Part shown: one piece after another, positions 11,660 through 22,511 of the stretch | Layout: every line of letters starts with the position of its first letter | Position numbering within the stretch: position 1 is the first letter of the stretch | Assembly (NCBI GenBank): GCA_039583875.1 | Contig: CM077151.1 | Span: forward strand, 23,926,208 to 23,990,207 | DNA length: 64,000 nt | Direction: 5' to 3' | Source of the DNA: Platanthera guangdongensis | Taxonomy: Eukaryota; Streptophyta; Magnoliopsida; Asparagales; Orchidaceae | Position numbers and translations under genes: made by a program | The notes under the pieces: model-generated | Told to the model about the DNA's origin: nothing | Databases searched by the model: none | What the model saw: the letters and a program-made list of their open reading frames with translations, nothing else

Positions 11660-12427
11660 TTATACTATATAACCCAATCAACACAAACATTATACGGGTA
11701 TTTCCTGGACTACCACTCCAGTACTTCCTACTACTGCCCTTCACAGGTTTAACCCGTCGACTCCTAAACTACATGTTTCATCACGGAGTCTTCTCCGGTG
11801 CGTATATGCAACATCACCAATCCAGACCAACCTGTCCAGATGGACTTCACACGGCATGTCTATTCCGTACTCCATTTCCGGATCTATATGCCAACTAATT
11901 AGGGATTTCATGAATCAACCCAAGGGACTCTCGTAACAAGCCACCCTCTGGTGGGGGAATCTTATGCATATGCCAAAAAGGAAGCCTTCACATGGCTAGG
12001 AAGAAAGGTTGTTACCCTTGAAGAACGCTTCGATGCCATGGATTCCTAGTCGGCTGAACAGCACCGCAACGGCTTCGCCTCCACAACGCTGGCCTCGATT
12101 CTCTAACCGGAACTCCGCAGCTCCACCGGTGGCCGGCTCCTCTTTCTCCTCCTCCTTCTTCCTCTCTTTCTCTCTCTAGGCTTGTAGAAAGATGAAGGCC
12201 AAAACAAACGAGGATTTCCTTCTCAAGTCTCGGCCTCAAGGAAGCAGGGAGGAACCTCAGTCATTGGATCCCATCTAAGGAAATTGACGGCCACGATTTT
12301 GCCACAAAAGGATAAATCTTGCCTGACACGGCCTGTGACACGCCCGTGTCACATGCCGTGTACCTTAAGAGGCACACAACCGACTCATCCAGACTAGTAC
12401 ACGCCCCTGTGACACGTCCGTGTTACA
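11180..12427 (-). mobile_element. Solo LTR of a Tekay-related gypsy element (1,248 bp)
   Basis: The insertion runs from TGTAACGACT to CGTGTTACA and is bounded by the 5-bp repeat TTGTT (11175-11179 and 12428-12432). It shares with the Tekay LTRs the TGTAAC/GTTACA ends, the GGTCCGGCCGGGGCCCCAC box about 40 bp from one end, and an ACACGGCC/ACACGCCCGTGT hairpin (12335-12365), but is otherwise diverged. Oriented like the Tekay elements, its transcription direction is minus. With no internal region left, it is best explained by recombination between two LTRs. It contains an unusual inverted duplication (separate entry). Confidence 0.8.
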
Positions 12428-12432
12428 TTGTT

Positions 12433-13822
12433 GTCTCTGTGTATTGTTTAGGAAAACTCTTGCTACAGATATCGTTTTTCATATATTTAGCATTTGGATT
12501 GCAAGGTCCACACAGTCCGTAAATATTGTACTTTATTATAGCCTCATATAATGTAAGTTCTTGGTCCGCATACGTTATTTCGGCTTGTACGATTGAATCA
12601 TATTCATCGAGGAAGCTTCATTTGTAAGCCGGATCTAGTAACACTAACATCTGTACATGTCGTAACTCCCGTTTTTGAAATTCAATGATATGAACATGTC
12701 CGACAACCTTCCCCAGTACTCATCTTTTAAATATATCTTTTTTGAGCTTCTCATATTTTGAATGAAATATTCTAGCCAAGAGATCTGAACGTTCATACAA
12801 AGTTTGTCCTTCCATTAGCTGATCCTTAATCTCCTTCCATTTTGGATTACATGTCATTATTATAAACAAATCTGGCTTGCTACTGTGTTGAACAATTGTC
12901 ATAACTTCTTAGTATCGTTGATACATATCTCTTGGACTGCCCGTAAATGAAGAAGACTGTATCGTTCTTTTTCCGACATTACCTAATCAGAAAGAGTAAT
13001 GGATATGACATGGTATTAGAGAGTAATATAATATTTTTATTATTTTAAAGAAGTTGTTTGATTATACAAGAACTATTTTCGGCAGACTCGTAGCAATCTT
13101 GTAAACCCGAATATAGTTCTGCATGTAGGTTACTTTGATGTGATCTAATAAAACGTAGTTTTTGTGTTTCGACTTTAACGTAGTTGTCGATGACATATTA
13201 TTGGAGCAATCTTCCGCTACGTAATAATATCAAATTAGATGGCTCTCGAATCTGGAAAAAGTTCATTAAATATTTAGAACAATTACAAAGAATTAGTTGA
13301 ATTGACACTCACTAAAAAATTGTAGTAAGGTGTGATTACCTGCAACATATACGAATAGTAATCACAACATGTGATTTTTGAGTTGGTCATTGAATGTAAG
13401 TTGGAAGACCATCCAAATGTCTCGTATAGTAATAACAACGGATATTGAAGTGGGTCGTAGAAGCTAGAGTATTCAGGGATATTCAAAAGTTGGCATCCAG
13501 TTGTTTGAATAATGATATCGCTTTCTTGTGTTTGCTGACCATCTTCTTGTCCAACCAATATAGCAGCAACTTGAGATGCCGTAAGTAAATTGTATTGAAG
13601 TAGATTAGACTGACACTCTTTTATAACCAACGTGCATTCTTGTATGTTTGGTCGACGTGACAGTTGTCGTAATATTTTAACGTAGGGGTTGCACAAATCC
13701 AATATGCATGTTATTTTTTGAAGTAGCTCAGCTTGCAGCTCTTTATTTTCTTGCAAACGATTTGATGTCTTATGTTCAGTGTCATAAATGAATAATTGAA
13801 GAAATCGTGGTCTTGAGCCATC
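12433..13822 (-). pseudogene. Helitron protein: Helitron_like_N and Rep catalytic region
   Basis: From high to low coordinates: PRFLQLFIYDTEHKTSNR and QNKELQAEL-like sequence (13815-13740), the Helitron N domain (LTASQVAAILVG, PLQYPLLLLYETFGW, 13600-13400), PDLFIIMTCNPKWKEI and YEKLKKDIFKR (12880-12720), the Rep HUH region (VHIIEFQKRELRHVQMLVLL, about 12690-12640) and YGLCGPCNPNAKYMK (12530-12490). In active plant Helitrons the HUH motif reads 'LPHAHILLFL'; here it is LRHVQMLVLL, so the second catalytic histidine is glutamine. Stops and frame changes occur near 12620, 12715 and 12910-13280. HUH proteins nick the single strand that starts rolling-circle transfer. Confidence 0.88.
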
Positions 13823-13827
13823 AGTAG

Positions 13828-14774
13828 TGTTGAAACCGAAAATCGGCTTCTGTGAAGTTCCAACCCTTGGGGAAGGGGTGATCTCGCACTTACTTCTCCC
13901 TTACAAACTAAATAGCTAGAGACAGAACAAGAAACGGACCCAAGGCTCCAGCACAGAGGTCCCACCACACAACTGAAAGATCTTAGAGCGTCTCCCCTCC
14001 TTAGCCAAGTGCTGAGCTAAGGATACATCGGAAAGCGCAAGAAGACCAGGGCACAAGTAAGCATGCCTTCTAAGGTACCCCCTTGGGTTAATTTTTAGTT
14101 TCCTGAAAACGGTCTGCACACAGCCAACCTCCGTTGTTCTAAACAGCTATGTGCAGTCCAGATTGGCCTGCCAACAGCATAGCTCTGCTGTTCTGAAGGG
14201 CTATGGGCAGACCAGCGAGAGTAAAATGGTAAAAATACATCATACAACACTGTGCGAGTGGCCCTTAAAAATCTCCACTCGCATGAGGTGGCGAGTGCTC
14301 GATGGTGCTAGCACTCACCACCTCCCTATGGCCTTGGGCGAGTGTGGGCCAGAAATGCGCCACTCGCCAGAAGGTGCGAGTGCTGGCCAGACTTGTCCCA
14401 CTCGCCAACTGCCAGCTGAGAGCCATGTGCAAGCGCGAGCATGTTGCTCCACTCGCCCTTGTTCCGCTCCACCACACCTGGGCGAGCCGACGGGGCTATA
14501 GAGATCTCACTCAATGCCAAGAAAGAGGCGTTGAGTGTCTGGGCTTCACTCAACGCCACAGAAAGAGGTGTTAGGTGAACAAGCCTCACTCGACGCCGAG
14601 ACGGAAGGCGTCAAGTAGACTCGACGCCAGCGGAAGGCGTCAAGTAGACTCGACGCCAGCGGAAGGCGTCGAGTGGACTAGACGTCAGGGACCCGGCTCG
14701 CCTGGGATTTGGACTGCCTGACTTGGTTGGTCTGGCTCTTGTCGATCCCCACTCGCCGGATATGGGGTTGTACA
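13828..14774 (-). mobile_element. Solo LTR of a Tat-type gypsy element (947 bp)
   Basis: On the minus strand it begins TGTACAACCC and ends TTTCGGTTTCAACA, and it is bounded by AGTAG at 13823-13827 and 14775-14779. The same start (TGTACAACCC/TGTATAACCC) and end (GGCTTCAACA), and a GGTGGGACCTC block before the end, occur in the Tat LTRs at 46509-47078 and 57706-58388. Inside (about 14585-14690) a 30-bp ACTCGACGCCAGCGGAAGGCGTCAAGTAG unit is repeated about three times. The absence of internal sequence indicates a solo LTR. Its removal restores an unbroken Helitron frame. Confidence 0.85.
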
Positions 14775-14779
14775 AGTAG

Positions 14780-15399
14780 GGGTAAGGTTTTCAATTCGAT
14801 GATATATGGTTCCATGTGCCCGGAAACTATAAATTTCTTGGTGGAATGAGGGTACGAGATTGTCCATTATAACACCAAATGACGTGAAGGCGAACACATG
14901 GTTGTATGAGCGCAAATTTTTCCTGAAATGTTGACATTCCACAGTTTGATCAATGTAGAGATTGAGAAGTTCGATTGGTGTTTGGATTTAAGGAAGAGAT
15001 ATTTTTCCTCGATTGCAACACATTGTGTTTGTTTCACGTTGGAATAATTTAACCCGATAATTGGGGCAGTTTGTTGGTGAGGTTAATTCAAAGCGCGATT
15101 CAAAATACGCTGGGTAGAAATTTCTTGCGCAGTTACACTGAATATATGACCTAATGGTTGCATCAACGATGTCTTCAACGTCCTCATCTTCGTTGTCTGT
15201 TTCTGACCCAGAGCTATCGTTGTTGAATAAAGCAGCAACTGAGGTGGAATATGGTTGATTTAGTCATTATTTAAGAAGTTAATTGAATGAATTTGGTAGT
15301 TAAAAGTACTGGGTGTGATTGTCGGAGGACGCGCTGATGTTGAACTTTTTTCTTGGTGAAAAGTTGATTGTACGTTCACAAAGACAGACAGTGTTCCTG
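14780..15399 (-). pseudogene. Helitron protein: upstream segment with cysteine cluster
   Basis: The minus strand reads AVAALFNNDSSG-like acidic sequence (about 15240-15180), CNCARNFYPAYF, then a degraded zinc-finger region (NCPNYRVKLFQRETNTMCCN, about 15075-15010) and FRAHGTIYHRIENLTPT (14835-14780). Plant Helitron proteins have a CxxC...CC cluster at this place; here a tyrosine replaces one cysteine. A frameshift lies near 14900-14950. The segment is cut off from its N-terminus by Tekay A at 15400. Confidence 0.75.
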
Positions 15400-18018
15400 T
15401 GTAACACCTCCCCTTTAATGAACGTATAATATGGGTCCGGCCGGGGCCCCACAACATACGGACGCCACAGCTTTAGTATTATAAGTTGATATAACTACCC
15501 AAACTCAAAACACTTGCACACCACAGCGGAAACAAAACAGGACTAGAAGTTATCCACCACTAAAGAGTAAACAAATGGCCTTAGGGCCTTACATCAAGTG
15601 TCCAAAAGTAAATAGTACATCAAACATGAATGTGCTCAGCACCCCTAGTCTACCTCGGCATGCAAGCCGGACAAAAATAGTCTCAAACAAACATCATCAT
15701 AACTGTAGTGCTACAAAAGATGGAAAAACACTTCATGGGGCTTAGGCCTTTCTGGCCGGCGTGTTAGCTTCTGCATGCGATCCTTGCCCTGTAAAAATTA
15801 TTAGTAACGTGGGTCAGCAAAGGCTGACCTCAAACTGTGTAACAACACATCTCCTCCTGGTCGCCCCTAACGGACCCCGGGGAACCCTCCAACCTACAAA
15901 TCAACACTTCATATGCAATAAAATAGCTATAAACAGAAGATCATTAAAACAGGTTTGGATGTCTCAATCATCAAACATGTTCTCTATTGGTTGAGCATAA
16001 AAAGAAAGGGCCTACTATGCAACATGAATGCAACACCCGGGCTTCGCCCAAGGTACCCTACTGCGTATGCATCTAGCACAACATCACATCATTTGGGTAC
16101 TCACATTTCCCCAACTGGCATAAAGCCGCAAACACTAAGGGAGTCACCTCTCCCTTAAACGGCGCACAGGCCGCCACAAGGAATTCTTGCCAAGGCCCCA
16201 CCCGCTCGTGGGCGTAGCCCCGGGCTTGCCTGCAAGCTCTGACGTCTCATGTCAGGATTCCAACAAACACAGACCGACCGATTCTAAGAAGCTTTGCTGG
16301 ACCCCACCCGCTCATGGCCTCTTTGCCCGGGCTTGCCCCAAGCTTGGCATTCTCGTCAGTCTCACAGAAGGGGACTAGTCTCGCCGGGACACTCTCCACA
16401 CATGACGCACATGTCACGGGATAGCCAGCCGACCACGGAGACATAGCCACGCCTTGGCACAACACAAACCAAGACTAAATACATCGTAATCCCTCTTTGT
16501 ACCGCAGCGTTCCCGCGCACCAAGGAAAACATCTCCAACTCGTGCGGAGCTAACCTTGTCCACCAAGGAAACCATCTCCATTCTCATACGGAGCTAACCT
16601 TGTCCCTCAAGGAAACCATCTACCGCCACGAGGAGCTAACCTTGTCCGGGTTCGACTACACGTACCCTTTTCAAGCAAACGGGACAATCACCACCACAAC
16701 ACAAACGGCATCTTGCCGCAACGGAAAATCTCTACGAATCCCTAAGTTCGTATGCAACATCACCGAGTCGGACTAACGGTCGCGACTACGGCTTCACCCA
16801 CCATGCCTAATCCACTAGCGAAGCGGATCTCTAATGCAAAATATGCCGGGGACGGACTCAATCAACCCGGAAGTTCCTCTTGAAACTTGGCAAACCAAAA
16901 CCCCTCTCATTTGAGAGTTCGGTGCCCAAAAATTAGGGAGAAAGAAAACCAAATGATGTTAATACATGCATCCTAAGGACCGAGAGGAGAGATGTCGTTA
17001 CCTTCCGACTCCTCTTCCTTGCCATGGCAAAATAGTCAGATGGAAATCTTCGTAATGATCTAAGCTTCACGGATCCGGACTCGGTTCGCGATTTGAAGCT
17101 CTGAAACCCTTCCTACAGCCCAAGACCTTCTTCTTCTTCCTCCTTGCTCTAGGTTTTTCTCAAGAACTTAGAAAGAGAAGACTTGGAAAACAAAATGAGG
17201 GTTTCCAACCCTAGAATCGGACTTAACTTCCCAAGAACAGTCCTGAGCCGTCAGATCCCAAAATCTGGGAAAGAATGGCCACGATTCGCCTGGAAAATAA
17301 AAGACCTGGGCCGAACACGGCCTGGCACACGCCCGTGTCCAGGGCCGTGTGCCTCATTCGTCGTCTCAAATCGACGCGCCTGGAACCGCACACGGGCATC
17401 CGACACGCCCGTGTTCAACCCGACACGCTCGTGTCCCCAGTGACACGGCCGTGTGGTCGGCCGTGTGCCTCCAACAACACGGCCCCGGAACCAACCCGAG
17501 AGATGACACGGCCTGGGACACGCCCGTGTCCCAAGCCGTGTGCCAAGTCTCGACACCCGTCGACAGGCTTTGTGTCGACACCGCGGAAAAACGTCGAGCG
17601 AAGATCGTCGACCAAGCGGGACACGCCCTGTGACACGCCCGTGTCACAGGCCGTGTGCCCCAGTCTCGACACTTTGTCGAGCGAATGTGTCGACACTTGG
17701 GCCGAGTGTCGACACGGCCTCGACACGCCCTGCGACACGCCCGTGTCGCAGGCCGTGTGCCCCACTCTCGACACTTTGTCGAGCGAAAGTGTCGACACTT
17801 GGGCCGAGTGTCGACACGGCCTCGACACGCCCTGCGACACGCCCGTGTCGCAGGCCGTGTGCCCCACTCTCGACACTTTGTCGAGCGAAAGTGTCGACAC
17901 TTGGGCCGAGTGTCGACACGGCCTCGACACGCCCTGCGACACGCCCGTGTCGCAGGCCGTGTGCCCCATTCTCGACACTTTGTCGAGCGAAAGTGTCGAC
18001 ACTGGAGCGAAAGTGTCA
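15400..18018 (-). repeat. Tekay A 3' LTR, truncated at its U3 end
   Basis: It starts (plus strand) TGTAACACCTCCC and follows the 5' LTR closely to about 18005, where the fourth 102-bp repeat unit is cut. The break is followed by about 14 bp (GGAGCGAAAGTGTC), which looks copied from the nearby GAGCGAAAGTGTCG, and then pol sequence. Filler of this kind suggests end-joining repair of a deletion. Confidence 0.88.
17667..18005. repeat. 102-bp tandem repeat in Tekay A 3' LTR (about 3.3 units)
   Basis: Units start at 17667, 17769, 17871 and 17973, exactly 102 bp apart. Each contains CGACACTTTGTCGAGCG and the dyad CCTGCGACACGCCCGTGTCGCAGG (11-bp stem, 2-nt centre). Because 102 is a multiple of three, several frames on both strands stay open, giving spurious ORFs. 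Confidence 0.95.
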
Positions 18019-21000
18019 TGTAATCCACTCAAGTCTGCGGACAATGCCATCCGATATGCAGCTTCTCCTACCCGCTCAACAATTTCAAAAGGCCCCATAA
18101 ACCTTGGACTCAACTTCTTGAGTCGGCGAATCCGTGAGACGCCTTTGAACGGCTTGACCTTCAGATAAACTCAATCACCAACTGTAAATTCCAACTTCCG
18201 GTGACGAGCATTAAAATATTTTGCTTGCCTGTCTTGCGCCACCTTCATACGCTCTTGGATGGTCCGTACCAACTCACAAGCGTCAACTACCGCACCCTTT
18301 CCCAAAAGTTTGGTGTCTCCCGCCTCTGCCCAAGACATTGGCGTTCGACACCGCCTCCCATACAAAGCTTCGTATGGCGTCATCTTTATACTAGCTTGAA
18401 AACTGTTGTTGTACGCAAATTCTACCATGAAGAGGTGATCCTCCCACCTCTTGCCAAAATCAAGAACGCACATCCTCAACATGTCCTCCATAGTACGGTT
18501 CGTTCTCTCCGTTTGCCCATCAGTTTGAGGATGGAACGCCGTACTAAACTTTAGCTTCGTGCCCAAGCTCTTCTGAACCAATCTCCAGTCCTTGGACGTA
18601 AATCGTCCATCTCGATCACTGACTATGCTCTTAGGAACTCCGTGCAGTCGCAGAATATTGCGAACATACAACTCCACCAGCTTCTCCACGCTGTCCTCTT
18701 TCCGATTTGGGATGAAGTGAGTCACCTTGGTTAGGCGATCCACGATCACCCAAATAGCATCATTACCATGCTGCGATCTAGGCAAACCATGCACAAAGTC
18801 CATGGAGATGTCCTCAAATTTCCATTCAGGAATTGGAAGGGGCTTCAGGAACCCGCCTGGTTTCTGACATTCGGCCTTCACCAAGGCACATGTTTGGCAA
18901 CGACTCACATACAAAGCTACATCTCGCTTCAACCCCGGCCACCAAAAGGATTTCTTCATATCCAAGTACATCTTTGTACTGCCCGGGTGAATGAAGTACT
19001 TTGAGAAGTGAGCCTCAAACATCAACTCCTCACGGAGATTGCCAAACTGCGTTACACAAACCCTTCCATCCTTTCTCAAGATTCCTCCAATCATCTCCCA
19101 GGCGCTGCTCTCGCCCTTTTGAGCCTCCAACACAAAAGGTTGAAACTCCACATCCAAGCGAGTCGCTTCCCGAATACGATCGGACAAGTCGCTTTGCACT
19201 TCAATCCAGTTCAACCGAGCCACGCTAGACTCGCCTCTCGCAACACATTCCAACCCAAGGGACTCCCATTCCTGAACCAACCGCTCATCATGAGCTTCGA
19301 TTCAATTTACTTGCCCCGAGTACTTTCTACTCAACGTATCCGCCATCACATTGGCCTTACCCGGCGTATACTGAATCGCCACTTCGTAGTCTCCAAGAAA
19401 CTCAACCCATCTGCGTTGCCGCAGGTTCAAGTCCTTCTGGTCCAAGAGATACCTCAGGCTTTTATGGTCCGTGAAGATCTCCACCCTTGCGCCATACACA
19501 TAGTGTCGCCATATTTTCAACGCGAAGATTACCGCCGCCAACTTCAAGTCATGGACGGGGTAATTCCTCTCATGCGGTTTTAGCTGTCTAGACCCAAAAG
19601 CTATCACCTTCCCATGCTGCACCAAAACGCAACCCAAACCGCATCCCGATGCGTCACTGAAGATCTGAAATCCCTCGGTCCCTTGCGGTAGACTCAGGAT
19701 TGGAGCCATCATAAGCCTCTCCTTCAGTGCCTCGAATGCTTGACTGCACTCTTGGGTCCACACAAACTTATGGTCTTTGCGAGTGAAAGAGGTGAGGGGT
19801 AGAGCTATCTTCGAGAAATTCTCCACGAATCTCCTATAGTACCCGGCTAGTCCAAGAAAACTTCGGACTTCCGCCACGGTCCTCAACACCGGCCAATCTC
19901 TGATGGCCTCCACTTTCGCCGGATCCACTGCCACCCCATCACCACTAATCACGTGGCCCAAAAATGTCACCTTCTCTAGCCAGAACTCGCATTTGGAGAA
20001 TTTTGCATACAACTCATTCTCCCTCAACACTTGCAAAACTATTCTCAAGTGGGTCTCATGCTCCACTTCCGACTTGGAGTACACCAAGATGTCATCATCA
20101 ATGAAGACAACCACAAACGAATCCAAGTAATCCCGAAATACTCGATTCATCAGATCCATGAACACCGATGGTGCGTTCGTCAACCCGAACGGCATCACTG
20201 TAAACTCAAAGTGTCTGTACTTTGTCCTAAATGCAGTTTTGGGTATGTCCTCGTCTCGAATTCGCAGTTGATAGTAGCCTGACTTCAAGTCCAGTTTCGA
20301 ATATACCACCGACCCCACCAATTGGTCGAACAAATCGTCTATCCGAGGGATCGGATACTTATTCTTGACGGTCAATTTGTTCAGCTCTCGGTAGTCTATG
20401 CATAGGCGCATGCTACCGTCCTTCTTCTTTACAAACAACACCGGTGCGCTCCACGGTGAAGAACTGGGTCTAATATACCCTTGCTCCAACAGTTCCTGTA
20501 ACTGTACCTTGAGTTCCGCCAACTCCTTTGGTGTCATCCTAAATGGAGGACGCGACACCGGTCTAGCCTCCGGCACTAACTCGATCGAGAAGTCGATCTC
20601 CCGCCGAGGAGGCGCTCCAGGGAGTTCATCCGGAAACACATCCTTGAACTCTGCCACAACGGGCACTTCCTCAAAAGATAGCTAGGAGAGGCGAACCTCC
20701 AACAACGCTACCAGCGCCACTCCACCCTGGTTAACCGCCCGCACCAACTGCATGGCTGAAATCAGGGAACAGGCCACTCCACAAAGGCCCTCAAATTTGA
20801 CTTCCGCTTGCCCCTTACTCCTTAGAGTCACTACCTTGGATAAACAATCAATGCTGGCGCGCTGCTCTGCAAGCCAGTCCATGCCCAAAATGACATCGAA
20901 CTCTACTAATGGTAACACTGCTGCTTCCAGAGCGAAGACAACTCCGTCTAGCCCCCAACAAATGCGCCCTTTAGCCCCGGTGGTCATAGATGACCCATTG

Positions 21001-21139
21001 GGCATGCGCACTTTCATCTCTGCTCCCGACGAGAAAGACTCAACTCCTATTCTCCGGATGAAGCTCTCCGCAAGAAAGGAGTGCGATGCTCCCGTATCAA
21101 ACAATACCCTAGCGGGGTATCCGGAAACTAACACGAAGC
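18019..21139 (-). pseudogene. Tekay A protease-RT-RNase H-integrase remnant
   Basis: This is the pol part of copy A and parallels copy C closely. Protease has [11 protein letters not shown] (about 21098), RT has [12 protein letters not shown] and the catalytic box [11 protein letters not shown] (20105-20091), RNase H has [17 protein letters not shown], and integrase has [22 protein letters not shown] and TDGQTERTN. Compared with copy C there are stops at about 20680 (Gln codon), 19300 (Trp codon) and 18170 (Trp codon), all explained by C-to-T or G-to-A changes. An extra Asp codon sits in the RT catalytic box. The C-terminal chromodomain is deleted at 18019. Confidence 0.93.
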
Positions 21140-21210
21140 CTACAACATAGACATTACACAAAAGTCTAAAAGGATGAAGCACAAAATTTAAACTTAAATT
21201 TTCTTCATAC
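21140..21210 (-). other. 71-bp intron-like segment between gag and protease (copy A)
   Basis: On the minus strand the segment starts GTATGAAGA (after GTGACAG) and ends TGTTGTAG (before GCTTCGTG). It is at the same place and of the same length as in copy C and differs from it by one base that I can see. Removing it joins gag and protease in frame ([13 protein letters not shown]). Confidence 0.7.
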
Positions 21211-22260
21211 CTGTCACCACATCAGTCTGGCGGATCGCTTCTTGCTGTCCAAGGTTGTAGGCCCTTGGTTGCACCGGTTGGAACCGAGAAGCGCTCGACT
21301 CAGCCATCTTTCCCTTCTCTGCAGCACTGGGGCCGGAGCGCACAGTCTGCTCCTGCTTTGCCTCTTGCCCCGCTCCCCCTTGCTGACAAGCACGGGCTAT
21401 ATGCCCAACCTTCCCGCAGTTGTAGCACGTCGGCGGTCTCCTAGAGTGGGAACCCCCAGGCGTCCAGTTGCTCCTCTCACCAGATCTGGAAGTGTAAGGC
21501 TTCTTCCTCCACCTACTCCCATCAGACTTTCCATGAGATTGGGAAGGCTTCCCTTCCCCTTGCTTGGGAGTAAAACCCTTACGGCGTTGGGTTCGCTCCA
21601 AATCATTTTCCAAGATCCTGGCAGCCTCAACTAGTTCATTGAATCCGGCTCTCTTCATGGAGATGAGAGGTTGTCTCAAATTCTCCCTCAGCCCCTGGTA
21701 GAAGAGGTTATCCCTCTCTACATCATCCGCCATAGTCGTTCCCGCATAACGACCCAAACGGGTGAACTCTTACACGTACTCATCCACTGTCTTGTCTCGC
21801 TGCATTAGATGCAGAAACTGCCTCTGCAGGGCCAATCTTGTTGAAACTGGAATATACCTCTTAAGAAAAGCGTCCCCGAACTCTTCCACTGACGGGGTGC
21901 GTACCGGGAACTGGCGGCCGCTAAGGCTCACCCACCATAACTTGGCGTCTCCTTCCAACATGAACGCCGCATACTCAGCTTTCTTTTCCTCTGGCGTCTC
22001 TGCCGCCCTTAGCAGTTCTTGAATGCGAACCCACCAGTCCTCCGCATCCGTTGGAGTACCAACTCCCTTGAATGACGGGGGATGAAAACTCAGGAAATAC
22101 TTCAGGTGCCGATCTCCATGTCCGACAACTACCCTCTCCGCCAAAGGCTCCACTCGCCTGGCTTCTCCTCCTGGCACGGTCGTTGCCGTATCTGGTGTGG
22201 CAGAGGTTGCCACCTGAGCCGCTGCTGCAGCTTGAGCTGCCACCATCGCTTCTGCAAGCA
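21211..22260 (-). pseudogene. Tekay A gag remnant
   Basis: It encodes the particle-forming Gag domain ([53 protein letters not shown]) and a CCHC zinc knuckle ([14 protein letters not shown], about 21425-21385) for RNA binding. The Gln codon in DEYVQEF of copy C is a TAA stop here (about 21773). The first in-frame ATG (MLAEAMV) lies near 22260, but the frame stays open upstream to the LTR, so the true start is uncertain. Confidence 0.88.
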
Positions 22261-22497
22261 TGCGGCAGAAGTCGGCCGGGTCTACACCCGCGCCCAAAAG
22301 ACCTGGAGCAGTAGCACTGCTCGCCGAGAGGTCATCCCTTGCTCTTGAAGTGCCCGCCTCGTTGCTTGCACTCTTCAGGAAGACAAGAAATAAGGGATTA
22401 GTCTCCAATCTCAAGACTAAAACATAAGGACACTCATGGTCCCGCGTTACTCTTATGTGGATAACTTCTCTACGCACTAACCTTGAATCTAACCTCC

Positions 22498-22508
22498 CTC
22501 TGATACCA
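22498..22508 (-). other. Primer-binding site, initiator tRNA-Met type (copy A)
   Basis: On the minus strand, three bases after the 5' LTR end, the sequence reads TGGTATCAGAG. This is the standard plant initiator-tRNA-Met primer site used to start minus-strand DNA synthesis. Confidence 0.9.
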
Positions 22509-22511
22509 AAT

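Noticed and set aside
11640..12240. ORFs in the solo LTR (86 and 75 codons) as captured genes
   Set aside because: They lie between matched LTR ends and TSDs, show no domain, and do not extend beyond the LTR.
17275..18168. Long overlapping ORFs in several frames on both strands (also 24387-25428, 37960-38667, 45289-46092), Cys/Arg/Thr-rich
   Set aside because: They lie in the LTR tandem array. The 102-bp unit is a multiple of three and poor in stops, so all frames stay open. The repeated DTPCDTPVSQAVC-like peptide is a translation of the hairpin repeat, not a protein family.
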